The notes beneath the pieces are model-generated. The model had not been told where the DNA came from, did no database searches, and saw nothing but the letters and a program-made list of their open reading frames with translations. A stretch of 64,000 nt of DNA. Source: Carnegiea gigantea (lineage: Eukaryota > Streptophyta > Magnoliopsida > Caryophyllales > Cactaceae). Shown here piece after piece: positions 1 to 13,080 of the stretch. A program made the translations under genes and the position numbers. The stretch covers positions 70,825 to 134,824 of the forward strand of contig JAKOGI010000834.1 of NCBI GenBank assembly GCA_029747015.1, read 5' to 3'. The first letter of the stretch is position 1. Each line of letters begins with the position of its first letter.

Positions 1-51
<51 letters not shown>

Positions 52-77
52 ACACACACGCACGCATACATGTGTGT

Positions 78-135
<58 letters not shown>

Positions 136-245
136 ACATATGTATATGTGTAACTATGGGTCTTGTTTTTGTAGGGCCTGAGGAGATCCCGATGTAGGCA
201 CTCTTTCCTTTGTAGATATTTCTACTATCAGAGAGAGCGATTCCG

Positions 246-312
<67 letters not shown>
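1..312. repeat. Compound microsatellite (TG, TCTA, TA, TG)
   Basis: The window opens in a (TG)n run of at least 50 bases, followed by a short CA/CG stretch, a (TCTA)n tetranucleotide array at about 79-113, a second TG run at 114-135, then after about 110 bases of unique sequence a (TA)n run and a third TG run (about 246-311). Open frames here are repeat translations, not genes. The array is cut by the window edge, so its real length is unknown. Confidence 0.95.
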
Positions 313-313
<1 letters not shown>

Positions 314-1956
314 TGTTGGGTGTTTCATTTCTTTTGGCTAATTTCAGTGATCATAAATTGGACGAAATAAAAACAGTGTGTCAACTCATTAGTCATTTTT
401 CTATCCTCACACCCATGTTTTGAGGAAAATTTTACCTAAGCGACTTACAACATACCAAGATACTCGTTTGGTAATAATTATATTTAGCAATTTTAGGCCC
501 CAACAATCCCATATTGGGGCAATGATATGAGTTATTTGAGTTTTAAACTTGATACCAAAATATTCGTCTTTTGGGATATTTACTTTAGCTAGCGTCACCA
601 TTGAATTGGTCTCTCTATATGCAACGGTGTTTGCAAAAACAACACTGTCTACATCTGGATTTCCATGCACAGATCCCCACACTGAGGGTTCTTGTTGTGT
701 TGAATCGCATTTTGATTTTTGATTTATCAATTTGATAGCATGAGATCTTAACTAACGCATGTGGATGGTGTATATTAGTAACTTTATCTATTCCATCATC
801 TCCATCCCTCTGCGATAACTAAGTATATATGTATGTCTGTACATGTGTACACATGACCTTTTTTCATCAATTTTTTTGAATTATTTTATAACAAAATTAT
901 GCCATTTAATTCCGTGCAAAATGTTCAAAAACTATTTACAACATGATGTCTACTTGGTGTTTTATTTAGAGAGGGGAAAATATATAATCCATTGAAGGAG
1001 CACATCTAAACTTCTATTGATTATTATTCTTCCAATTAGTTGTTAGTGTTGTAGTAGTCTTTAAACTTGATTTATAGCTTTTTACTAGCACCGAATAGCT
1101 TACATAAATGGTCCAAATATATAGGTTTTTTTTTTTTGGGGGGGGGGGGGATGCAGTACCGGTCCAAACATATAGTTGAATAGTTTAAATTTGTGTGGTG
1201 GTCCTTAAGTATTCTCACTATTGCACCTTCATCTACAGGATTAGTTCTAAACTCGTCCTATGCCGCTAATCAATCGACATTTATGACTTTGATACCGAAT
1301 AGGCATGCACAATACATAATGAATGTCACTAAAGAAGTTATATTAGATTATTGGTTAATCAATTAAGTGACTTTAGTAACTCCCTTTCAAACGCCTCTCA
1401 AAATTATGTTGATCTTGAGGAGATTAAATTCGGAAATACATGCAGATTGGAAGATGCTTCACGAGATTTTTATTTCAGTAACGTAAATTAATGATGACTT
1501 TCTCTATATGAAACATCTCGAAGTTATATCCTTATGCAACTCTCGTGAAGGGAGGCATGAGCTGGTGCTCAACCCACCTCGGTTGCATCCATCGTCTATA
1601 TATCCCTTTTATCTCTAAAGTTATCCTTATCTGCATTCCTGGTCACCAACTTGTACATTTGAAAAACAATTAAAAGAAACATCAGTGAAAAACGACTGTG
1701 CCTAACATTTAAGCTCGTATGTCCATTTGCTCACTACAAAATGCTGGCCTATTGCGATGTCTTTTTCGATGGAAAAAATTAGAAAAAATCTCATTGATCT
1801 ACAAATCCTTACAAAGGGAAAACAGATGACTAATACATATGTACGTAAATAATCTAGTATAAAATTAAACTTGATTCATGTTAGACTGCCTTGTTTAAGA
1901 ATTATAATTGTAATTATACTCTATACGTTGCATATCAATGATCTTGGTTTCTTAAT
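313..1956. other. Intergenic, no gene recognised
   Basis: AT-rich sequence without a recognisable gene. A 107-codon open frame on the minus strand (407-730) matches nothing I know; its surroundings (a short GCCCCAA/TTGGGGC inverted repeat near 496-518) could be old retrotransposon sequence. A T-run followed by about 13 G lies at 1126-1150. A lone CACTACAAAA sequence at 1734 resembles a CACTA end, but I found no partner. Confidence 0.6.
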
Positions 1957-1984
1957 TTGGAGGTGAATGAACCTATATGTGTGC

Positions 1985-2322
1985 GTATACACACGCGCGC
2001 ACACACACATATATATGTATATGTATATGTATATGTATATACATATATATATATATATATATATGTTATTAGTTATATATATATATATGTATATGTATAT
2101 GTATATATATGTATATATGTATATATATATATATATATATAATATATATTTATACTATATATATATTTAATATATTATGTATTATATATATATATATATT
2201 GTATATATATATATATATAGTATGTATATAATATTATATATTATATGTATGTATATATATATCTCTTATATATTATATATATATATATTATATATATATA
2301 TATATGTATATATATCTATACA

Positions 2323-2372
<50 letters not shown>

Positions 2373-2476
2373 ATATATATATTATATTATATATATATAT
2401 ATACGTCTTTCAATTCTCACTCTATGTGTATGTGTGTATAGCTAGGTATGGATGTATATGTGTGTGTTTATATATA
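1985..2476. repeat. Long TA/TATG-rich microsatellite block
   Basis: About 490 bases of almost pure (TA)n interrupted by TATG, TATC and TTATAT variants, flanked by short CACG and TGTG runs. The open frames here encode only Tyr/Ile/Met/Val repeats and are artefacts of the repeat. Confidence 0.95.
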
Positions 2477-3798
2477 TAATATCATTATAAAGTTGCAACA
2501 CTTGAATTTCATGAAATTTAATTATTAGTGTCAACAAAGATCATGTTCTAGTTTATAAAAGCTTGGTGAAGCAAATGTTTCATGAAATAGTATTGTCAAA
2601 ATTTTATAACCTAACTCAATGTTACATTGGTTACTCCTTATAAAGCTGGCCAATTTAGCATTTGTCACTGTTTATTCATTTCTTTATATTGACATCTATG
2701 GGCCTTTCAGGTCCCTTTATGTATGACATACTTAGCTATCACCTATGGTGTCTAGGCTTTACGTGTGATAATATGATTATTTGATTTCTCTAAAGTATCA
2801 TTGTTATATATGTAATGTGCCTCTTCCAGTAGTTCTTTTCTATAATATTACATTTTGTTGTCTTTGGAATTAGTGACACTGACCACTCAGAATAAAGTGT
2901 TTTATTATTTTATACGTGTTCTTCTTATTGAGGATGACATCTAACGTATCGTTTTTTTTTTTCTGTTATTTCTAAACTCCATACATTGCGTAAGCAAACA
3001 AGTCTTGTTCCTTTCAACCTTGAAAACTTTAATCAAAAGTTGAATTATTCCTAACCCTAATCAATTATTTTCAACCCCTTTTTGTGATTTGTTAATTTTT
3101 TGAACAATGAGAGGTCCCATAAGTTCCCAACTTGTTTATCTATATTTGAATTTTTTGGCACTAAATAGTACTATATACTTTTGGCCAAAAAAGGGGATAG
3201 CTCAGCAAACTATCTTCCAATTATGTTTGGATTTGCCAAAAATTAGAACGTAGAAATTATGGTTGGCTATCCTGCAATTTCACGTCATTTCTTAACAACT
3301 TTCTCTGTTTTCCACTTTAATTTAAATTGCTTTATAAAAGCAACCATCAGTTTGATTTACACAGTCCCATAATCTACAAATTACCAAATCAAAGCATATC
3401 AGAGACACAATTCTGGGCGCAATTAAGATCGCCATCAACTTTAGTCTTATCTTGAATTTGGATAATCGTCAACTCAGTTCCATGCCTGACGGCCAAGTGT
3501 TATCAAGGGTTGAGCATAATTACTTCTTAAGTTTTTCTTAATCATTATAATCAAACAGCGATGAATATCCTGCACAGCTACGCTGTAAATTGTGTTTATT
3601 TTGTTGCTGCTAACACGCTTAAAGCTCTGCCAATTTTTTAGATCGACGTCGGTCTTACTTTGGTCTGTCTTTCGTTATGTTGTTTTTATATTGTACCTGG
3701 TTACTATCACCTGTTTCATTAGTATTTCTTAGTTCATTTCCTACTGCTTATATTTAATTTCATCTTTAAGGTGTTTTCATAAAAATTTTTTTTGTGGG
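2477..3798. other. Intergenic, nothing recognised
   Basis: AT-rich sequence with stops in all frames. No RNA gene, terminal repeat or coding similarity was recognised. Confidence 0.6.
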
Positions 3799-3799
3799 T

Positions 3800-3922
3800 C
3801 TCTTGGAATCAACATCTCTACGAGCAAAGATGTCTGTAGAGGTAAGGTTGCCTACATTTACATCTCCCCAAACCCCGCAAAAGCGGAACTCACACTGAGA
3901 GATATCGTTGTTGTTGCTGATC
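3800..3922 (+). repeat. SINE-like repeat, 3' part with TTG tail (copy A)
   Basis: The sequence runs through a TAAGGTTGCCTACATTTA motif, then a CTCCCCAAACCCCGCAAAAG motif, and ends in a GTTGTTGTTG tail. This layout is that of plant SINEs with TTG tails. Three more diverged copies occur in the window (about 45040-45146 on +, 46685-46775 on -, 59676-59800 on -), which supports a dispersed repeat. I could not define the 5' head with pol III boxes. Confidence 0.5.
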
Positions 3923-4684
3923 TCACTTTGGCCCCTTTTCTATTTTTAGTATGGTGAAATAAAGTAATTAGCTTTGCATATAATTAGATATCAAGATATG
4001 ATGTAATATTCATATCTTACAATAAGTTTTTCTACAATAGTCTTACTATCCACTGCACACCCCCCCCCCCAAAAAATCACTCACAAAAAATTATTTCAGG
4101 ATTTATTAAGTGACCTTCAATCTTAAATATTCAAAGAAAATAAAGCAAAAGTTGCTCTCTTCGTTTTCCACATGATAAATCACCTGCTTAAAATATCAAA
4201 TAGGTTGTAGCCTGCATCTAAAGAGGCATCACATATCATGTATTTTGATTATAAGTAGTTATAATCAAAATCAAACATAAATAGTTGTGGATAATTAATG
4301 ATGTCATATATGACATATCATGTAAGGTTTTATCATAAAAAGTCGTATTAACATTCAAAAAATACTATGTGGCTGCTTTTAATTGAGAGATAATTTTGAT
4401 TTATTAATTTTAAGAAAGAGCAATATCCTGCATAACAGAGATGGATTCATGTTGTAAATATACTAATTTGTGGCTGTGGGTTTGTGGAGGGTAAACGATG
4501 ATAGGATTAATGGCATTTTGGTTGTTGTATACAACGACAACAGCTTTGTAGTTGGTTGTGTTGAGAAGGCTAACGTACTTAAACTATATAGATATGGAAA
4601 ATGAATATAATTCATTAAAATACCTAAAATTAGAGTCACACAGTTCTATCTTTTTTAGAAAAATAATGTCTATCTCAAGATTAT
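3923..4684. other. Intergenic, nothing recognised
   Basis: AT-rich; contains a C-run followed by an A-run at 4060-4076. No gene seen. Confidence 0.6.
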
Positions 4685-5116
4685 GGTTGTGTTCAGTGAT
4701 AGAGACTGAAGTAAAAGTTAGTGGTTTGTAGTGGTCAAAATGTTATAAACCCCTACTTAAAAGTGTTCGGTAAAGTAGTGGATGAGGTAGTGGTTAAATG
4801 TTTATGTAGTGTTTTTCAAAAGCTAATGAAAGTAGCTTTTGAGAATCTCTACCCAGTGGTTACATTGCAAATTATAAAAATCTTCTTTTGGTTTACTAAA
4901 AACCTTTATTTACTGTTTTTTTTTTTAGTTATTTTATATAAATTTGCTACTTGCGTACTTTAACAGCTACATTTACCATACGCATTTATTTTAAAATGCT
5001 CGTTGAACAGTTAACCATTAAGCCCTAGTGGGTTACAGCTAATCACTAGTAAAACTACTAACAACTGGTAAAACAACTAACCATTCCTAAAACAGCTAAT
5101 TTTACTGAACACGGTC
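4685..5116. mobile_element. MITE-like element, GTGTTCAGT terminal inverted repeats
   Basis: The left end reads GGTTGTGTTCAGTGA; the right end is its approximate inverse, TACTGAACACGGTC. Inside are repeated forms of AGTTAGTGGTT and CTAACAACTGG, typical subterminal repeats. It is 432 bp long with no coding capacity. I could not find a clear target-site duplication, so boundaries are approximate. A hAT-type MITE is the best guess. Confidence 0.55.
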
Positions 5117-6590
5117 TACAATCAACAAGATATGGAATGTATGAGATAAAGTGATGTCTTGAATTTTTTTTTTAAAAAATCAAGAATAAAGTGGGCTTGG
5201 ATCATTCCATTTTCTTGTGATCCAAATAAATGTTATTACGATATCTTATGATGAGATGATTTCATTCAAAATATATTAAAAGAGTTAAATTAATGCAGAG
5301 TATCACAATTAATCTTCCTTGATTCTCCAAGAAACACTTGAATCTCTAACCTCGGTATGGCTCTCCTATGCTGTTACTTTTCTACTTTTTTTCTTTTTTA
5401 GGGCTTCATTCTTTTGAGTACATATAAACAAGATTTATTTACTTATTCTTCCAGTGAATTACTGAATGAGCAAATAGTTGTGTTTGCTAATTAGCGCATT
5501 CAAGAGAATGTGTTCGATATTAATTTGTTGTGTAATTGATTGACAATTATTCTCCTTAAATTAATAGGTCTAGTTCCAAAATGAGAGGGTAAAGTGGCAC
5601 GTTAATTAGCAATAGCATACTGTCATCAATTTCCTCTCGTATTAACATAGGCTCCCATAATCCCATTGGGTACATGGTTTTTCCCCCTTCTCCCTAAATC
5701 AACATTATAATTTGATAATTTTGATTGATTGATTGATTGATTTTTCAGGGGAGGGGAATAGAAATTTAGCCCTATGATTATACTTGCTTTTGTTAAATAG
5801 GGATCCGATGTTCTGATCATAGTATTTATTTTACTAATTTTTCTCTATTTCACCAAAAATGATTCATACGTTACCGTTGATGTAATCAACAATATTCAAA
5901 GAAAAAAAGTCATGCGTTATAGTGTACTTTTTTTTTGAAAAAAAGAAATCAAACGTTTTGTCAGGAGCAATAATGATGATCTAAAAGTTTGGATTCCCGA
6001 AAAAATAAGGTAGATTATTTTCTGTACAAACAAGGAATACAAAACCTCCGGTATTTGTATTACTTGAAGCCCATAGTATTATCTTCCACCCCCACCAACG
6101 TCATTAGTTGCCATTAGTATATAATCATGCACCCATTGGCACTTAATTGCTTGATTAATTAGGTGCCATATAACTATATTAGGTCGGGACAATACTAGGC
6201 CTTGTTTTAGATGTCATATGTACATATATATGTTCAGCGTTAACATTTATCCGATCAGAAAATGAGCAATTATAGTGTAATTAGCAAGCATCATTAGATA
6301 TTGGAAAACTTAAACCACCCAAAACCCAAAAGGGGGCAATTTTTTTCAGTAGTAGTCCAGGAAAACGGAAGTTCGAAAGGATCATGGGGGCCATTTTACA
6401 AACTCAAGGCCGTAGATGTACAGGATATCCACTACACTACTTATTTAGACATTTCTTTCTTTACTTTAAATTTAATTAATTGTCATAGTTTATAAAGAGC
6501 ATAGTGGTAATAAACTAAAGGAAGAAATTAAATGAAATGAAAATGACAAGAGTAATATTTAAGCTACAGAGGGTGGGGGAGGGGGATGAA
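5117..6590. other. Intergenic, nothing recognised
   Basis: AT-rich sequence upstream of the MATE gene. Short open frames at 5626-5820 (-) and 6301-6495 (+) show no recognisable protein. A short (GATT)n run lies near 5723-5741. Confidence 0.6.
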
Positions 6591-7028
6591 GATGTTCAGG
6601 AGAAAATGGTCTTTTTTTTTTTTTGTTGGCTTTTTTCCCCTTGTGAGTTGAAATGGCCATCTGTAAGTGTGCATATATAGACCGAAACAAGGGGCAGTCT
6701 GGTATTGTGGTTGATCATACCCCTTCTATCCCTTAAACCCAAGCTTCTCCTACACTCGTTCATCTCCCCCTCTCTCTCCTCTCAACCTTATATGAACACC
6801 CCCTCATTGTTGAGTAAGGGAGCAGAGTGTCAGTGTAGAAAGCTACGAGGCTAAGTTTTAAGGCAAACACACAAAGTTATGTTTGTTCATGGATCTTAAT
6901 CAATTTTGATCCCAGCTCGAGAGTCATTTTCCCTTAATTTCTCTATCCGTCCCTGTCTATATATCATACCATTCATCCGATTTTCAACTAATTATATTCT
7001 TGAGTCGTACCTCGATTGATTGATTCTC
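6591..7028 (+). promoter_or_regulatory. Promoter and 5' leader of the MATE gene
   Basis: A TATA-like CATATATAG lies at about 6672-6680, followed by a pyrimidine-rich leader (CCCCCTCTCTCTCC around 6768-6781). If this TATA box is used, transcription would start near 6705-6715 and give a leader of about 315 bases. The assignment rests on position and composition only. Confidence 0.4.
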
Positions 7029-8785
7029 ATGGAAGACCATAGCCAAAACGAGTCCCAAGTTCCTCTCTTGCCCTCGTCCGACAACTCCACGACCCACATT
7101 TTCCAGCGTCCTAAGATCTCTGAGGTCAGTCAGTCATTCCCCACCTTGTCTATTTTTCATTCCACAAGTAGTATAACTCCCATTTTTAAATCATAAATGT
7201 GCATGCACGTTTTTCCCTTTTTTTAAACAAAGTTTTCCACTTTCTTTGTTGTGAAATTAAGGTCTTTTAATTTTTTTAAAACTTTTGTGATCTTGCGCAG
7301 GTGGTGAAGGAGTTGAGGCAGCTGTGCGCCATAGCCTGCCCCCTGATCATTAGCGGCGTCCTCACGTACGGGAAGTCAGCCATCTCGGTCGCCTTCATGG
7401 GCCGGCTTGGCAAGGAGGAGTTGGCCGGAGGGTCCCTAGCGGTGGGGTTTGCCAACATCACCGGCTACTCCATCCTGTCTGGCTTAGCCATGGGCATGGA
7501 CCCGATATCCTCGCAAGCCTTCGGGGCTAAGCAATGGGCTCTGATGGGTCACACCCTTCAGCGCACGATCCTGATCCTCCTTCTTTGCTGCGTCCCGATC
7601 TCTCTCCTGTGGCTCAACGTTAACCCTATCCTGATCTTCCTGGGACAAGACCCATCTATTACCGCCATCGCCGCCACATACCTGGCCTTCTGCCTCCCGG
7701 ACCTCCTCTTCATCGCCCTTATCAACCCCATCCGAATCTACCTCCGCTCCCAAAAAATCACATTTCCCCTCATGCTTAGCGCGGCCGTGGGCGTTTCGCT
7801 CCATGGCCCCGTCACCTACGTGTTTGTCAGACGCCTAGGGTTGGGGATCAAAGGAGCAGCCCTTTCAGCTGCCATCATGGATTTCAACGTCCTCATGGTC
7901 TTAGTCCTATACATTCTGTTGACTGGGACCTACAAGCTGACCTGGCAAGGGTGGTCCATGGAGGCCCTCAAGGAGTGGTCCACCATACTGGTCCTCGCCA
8001 TCCCCAACTGCATCTCAGTCTGCCTAGAGTGGTGGTGGTACGAGCTCATGATCGTCATGTCCGGTCTCCTTCCCAACGCCACAGACGCGGTTGCCACCAT
8101 GGGTGTGCTCATCCAATGCACTTCTCTCGTATACATTCTCCCCTCCTCCCTCAGCATGGCCGTATCCACCCGCGTTGGGAACGAGCTCGGGGCGGGTCAG
8201 CCTAACCGGGCCAAGAACTCCTCCACCGTTTCTCTCGGCTGCGCCATTTTGACTAGCCTATTCGCCCTGGCTTTCTGCTTCGGCATGAGGAACGTGTGGG
8301 GCGGGTTCTTTGTCAAGGATCAAGCCGTCATTGCTCTGACCGCGGCAGCCATGCCAGTGTTGGGCCTTTGCGAGCTCGGAAACTGCCCGCAAACCACCAT
8401 GTGTGGGGTCCTCCGAGGCAGTGCTAGGCCCAGGCTTGGGGCCAACATCAACCTAGGATCATTTTACGGAGTTGGTCTCCCGGTGGCCATTACTTTGGGA
8501 TTTTTCATGGACAAAGGCCTTTTGGGCCTGTGGGCGGGCCTCCTTGCAGCCCAAGCAGCTTGCTCAATCTTAATGGGATTTATGCTGGTCACGACAGATT
8601 GGGCCCTGGAGGCCCAACGGGCCAAGGAGCTGACGGGGTCTGACATGAATGAATCAAAACAAGAACATGAAGATCAAACAAAATTTGTTGCCGCAGAGTA
8701 TTACGATGTGGAAGGGCAAAAAGTCATACAGGAAGGAGAAGCGCCATCGAAAGACGAAGGAAGTTTACTGAATGAGATCAATTAG
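7029..8785 (+). CDS. MATE efflux transporter (DETOXIFICATION family), two exons
   Basis: Exons are 7029-7124 and 7301-8785, with a 176-bp intron (GTCAGT...TTGCGCAG) in phase 0; the product is 526 aa. The short hydrophilic first exon is followed by about twelve hydrophobic segments. Visible plant MATE motifs are GRLGKEELAGGSLAVGFAN (from residue 66), MGMDPISSQAFGAKQW (96-111), CLEWWWYELM (273-282) and VGNELGAGQPNRAK (324-337). The C-terminus (from about residue 475) is hydrophilic and charged. MATE proteins are cation-coupled antiporters that export metabolites or hormones. The sequence looks most like the DTX48-51 clade, whose members in Arabidopsis (ADP1, BCD1) affect growth and auxin or iron homeostasis; the substrate here is unknown. 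Third positions are rich in G/C compared with the AT-rich surroundings, which creates long antisense open frames that are not genes. The start is the first ATG of the exon-1 frame. Confidence 0.95.
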
Positions 8786-9981
<1,196 letters not shown>

Positions 9982-10210
9982 TTGAACATATGTCTGGCCT
10001 TCATATCAATATCCATAAATTCCGTTTAATAGTTCCAAAGTCCCTGCACCACAAATTACGAAGGATTTTATCTAGGTCAGTTCATATTCCTGTATTGACA
10101 GTCTTTGGGAAGTATTTGGACATACCATTAGTAACATTAAAGCCTATTATATATAGAAAGCTTCTGACCACCTTTTATGGCTTTTGGGAGCTAAAGGTTA
10201 CATGCATGCA
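9982..10210 (+). pseudogene. LINE reverse-transcriptase fragment
   Basis: The open frame translates to a short piece resembling the region of plant non-LTR reverse transcriptases after the catalytic core: SGLHINIHKFRLIV, followed by FGKYLDIPLVTLKPIIY. In plant LINEs this corresponds to SGL-x-INxxKS and FGKYLGIPL-type motifs. Only about 75 codons are recognisable and no catalytic FADD box is present. It is a dead fragment; family identity rests on these two motifs. Confidence 0.55.
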
Positions 10211-11363
10211 ACGCAAATGCGCAAAAAAGGGCTAATTGTCAAGTTTGCTCAAAAACGTGAACCCCACGGTTTCATCGTTTTAACACCCCTTTCTTCTTCT
10301 TCTTCTTATTTGCTTGGGTGGGTGGACGATAAAGAAGGATAAGAGTCCAGGACGTTTTTCCAAGGGCTAACACAGACACATTGCTTCCATGCATTCATCT
10401 CACCACCGCTCTGCATGCCCGTACATTGAATTTAATTCTACAATGCACAAACGCTTGCAGGATGACACAAGTGCATGCGCTACAAAGGTCACACAGCATC
10501 ATACGATTAGGTTACAACATATAAATCATATGACATCAATTCCCTAGAGATATAATAATGGGTTGCATTTTAAAATAGATTGAATAAAGAATATAAAATA
10601 CACTTTTAATCAAACTACGCATTAAAATTAATTGGTGACAGCCTTTTAATTTGCACAAATAGCCTCATTGTGCGTCAAGGCTCGATTGTTAATTATTGTT
10701 CAACTAGGTAAATGATGATAGATAAAGAATAACTTCGAGGATAAGATTGAAAGGTTATGTGGTGATTTGTGGGTTCACAGCGAAATATGCCTGCTATAGA
10801 GAAGTTGCTTTAGGATAGGTAACTTCTTGAAAAGTTTTTTTAGGTAACATATGAGCAACGACGAAACATGCTGAAAAAGTTTGTAGTTATTTGTGGGGTC
10901 AATCGACGATCTTTAAAACAATTCCGAATAACTATATGCCACCGGGGAGGGGTCGGGGTGTTACAATATGTCATTGCAATGCATGAAGATTTTGGTCAGG
11001 AGTGTCATCACCATTTGGCTAAGTTTAAGATGTCAGATCTTTTTTTTTTTTGGTTAAAAAATGATCGAAGTTGAGTGAGTTACAAAAGGATTAATAACAT
11101 TCAAAATTGGTACTCTTCCTTGAATATAAGAGGTTGGGGGTTTTAAATTCTATGCAACGTAAGCTGTCTTTCATATCGTAAGCCTTTCTGTCTTACCCCT
11201 TCTTACAATGAACTGTTGACTTTCTCAGGCTACGAAAGTTGACCGATCTGATCGCAGGAAAAAAAGAAAAAAGATTGCAAATGAGGGGCATGGATGGAAG
11301 AAATTTTAAAAATCCTGGAAACTCGTGAAAATCCCATCCCTTCCTTGCTTTTCTCCCGTTATA
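10211..11363. other. Intergenic, nothing recognised
   Basis: No gene recognised. A 68-codon open frame at 10868-11074 has no known similarity. Confidence 0.6.
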
Positions 11364-11800
11364 CACTACAAAACAACCCGCGTTTAGAAACCGAAAAATT
11401 CGGTTTCAAAATCTGAAAAATTGGTTTCAAAGCGCTTTTTGAAACCAAATCGAAACCGAATTGCATACGTTTCTGGAGTAGCAATCTCTAAATAGTTTTG
11501 ATACTGAACTTTTATCGGTTTCAAAAATTGAAACCAATGTGCGGTTCAGTTTCAAAATTTCGAAACCAAATTTCAATTCCAACAATGTATCGGTTTCAAA
11601 ATTTTGAAACCGAATTTCCGCAATCAAAATCTTGAAACTGAATTTGGCCATTCAGTTTCATAATATTGAAACCGAATTTGGCCATTCAGTTTCAGAATAT
11701 TAAAACTGAAGTTGGCCATTTAGTTTCAGAATACTGAAACCGAATTTCCCATTCAGTTTCAGAATATCGGAACTGAATTTGCCTATTCAGTGATCGCAAT
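11364..11800. repeat. Left subterminal repeat region of CACTA element 1
   Basis: Dense short motifs in both orientations, such as GGTTTCAAAA, GAAACCGAA and CATTCAGTTTCA, spaced about 15-40 bp apart. In CACTA elements such arrays bind the element-encoded transposition proteins. The matching array lies at about 20260-20460. Confidence 0.8.
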
Positions 11801-12239
11801 CAAATTAAAGCTTTAATTTTGACTTGAACACCTGCTTGCATTTCAATATTTTCAGTTTGTCCATTTAGTTTGTTTGTGTTGTAATGAGAATTTGCCCACT
11901 CAGTTTCAATATTTTCATTTGGTTATTGCCATCTAGGCATACACCAATTAAGCTCAGCACCTGCTGGCATTTCATACTACAATGAGAGCACCATATATGC
12001 TGAAGCATTTATAACTAAACCATAAATGATCATAGTATAGCTTCTATGACAAAGAAATTGTCCAAAAGGTGGAGCCACTACAAAGTGATGTTTACAACCC
12101 CCAAAATCTAGCTAGCTTTAACCAGCACCTGTTTGGTGTATATGTGCATTTCCATAATCCAAAAGCATGACTGATGTGCAACTGTAATGTGCAGTCTGTG
12201 CTGTGTATATGCACACAAAAGTGAAGAACTCACGAATGA

Positions 12240-12665
12240 GTACATCAAATTGATGACTCTTCCAATTGTGACATGAGCTTCATTTGGGCTTGCATGGCTA
12301 GTAGCATTTGTCTTTGCTCCCCCATCATCTTTTGTTGCTTCTGTAGTTGGTGGCGTTGCTCCATCATCATTCATTGTTGGTTCTTCACAGACTGAAGCTG
12401 CTGTTGTAGTTCATTTTTCGTGGAGTACAACTCCGCCTTTGTCGAATCTAGCTCATTTTGGAGCTGCGAGAAAATAGAAGGGTTGTATGAAGGTTTTATA
12501 GAACAGGTCCCAGCAGTAGGCCTCTTGTAGAAATATTCTGCAGCATTGTCTAATCCATAAACAGTGCCCTTTTCAGTCCATCCTCCAGCTGCCTCACGAA
12601 AAAGGCCATTATCTTCCTAGGACGTGGGCACTTGTTTTGCAGCCTTAAGTGATTGATACTTGTCC
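12240..12665 (-). pseudogene. Ptta/En/Spm-type transposase remnant (CACTA element 1)
   Basis: Read on the minus strand, one frame gives REAAGGWTEKGTVYGLDNAA, then AEYFYKRPTAG, SQLQNELDSTKAELYSTKNE and a Gln/Met-rich coiled tail. This matches the C-terminal part of the second CACTA-encoded protein (plant transposase Ptta/En/Spm type): a VYGL motif followed by a coiled coil. One in-frame stop (TGA after KNQQ) lies in the coil. The N-terminal half is not clearly readable. CACTA element 2 carries a fuller relative at 26539-28362 with an equivalent glutamine-rich coil. Confidence 0.75.
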
Positions 12666-13080
12666 TGGAATTACGAATACAGAAATTTTGTAAATAAATT
12701 AACTTGCTCCGTCTTTTGTATACCAAATATTTAATAGTAATGAATTTCAATCAAATGTACCAGTTACTAAGTTCCTAGGGTCAGGACCACAAATTCTATT
12801 GCAATTACTCCACTGGACATCAAAAAATAGAGTCAAGACCACAAATTCTGTGCAGAGATGGTCATACAAACAATGAAGGAAGAACTTGTCAAAAAATAGT
12901 GCTCAAAGATGAGGAGAGGCTGCTTTAACTCCTCAATAAAAGGTCATAGGTAGATGTCAAAGTTCCCTTTAGGAGATTTTGGCCCAGGAATAAGTACACT
13001 CAAGAATATGTATTGCCTCTTCATGCACAACCAAGGTGGCAAATTGTATGGTATAAGAATGACTGGCCAACAAGAATAGG

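Noticed and set aside
407..730. 107-codon minus-strand ORF
   Set aside because: No recognisable domain, no exon borders and a repeat-like context. It may be retrotransposon-derived, but I cannot support a gene.
1985..2476. Overlapping Tyr/Ile-rich open frames
   Set aside because: They are translations of TA/TATG microsatellite. The same applies to frames at 9147-9410, 31381-31578 and 29447-29653.
7484..8646. Long antisense and alternate-frame ORFs over the MATE gene
   Set aside because: They arise from the GC-rich codon bias of the transporter and show no protein similarity or initiation context.
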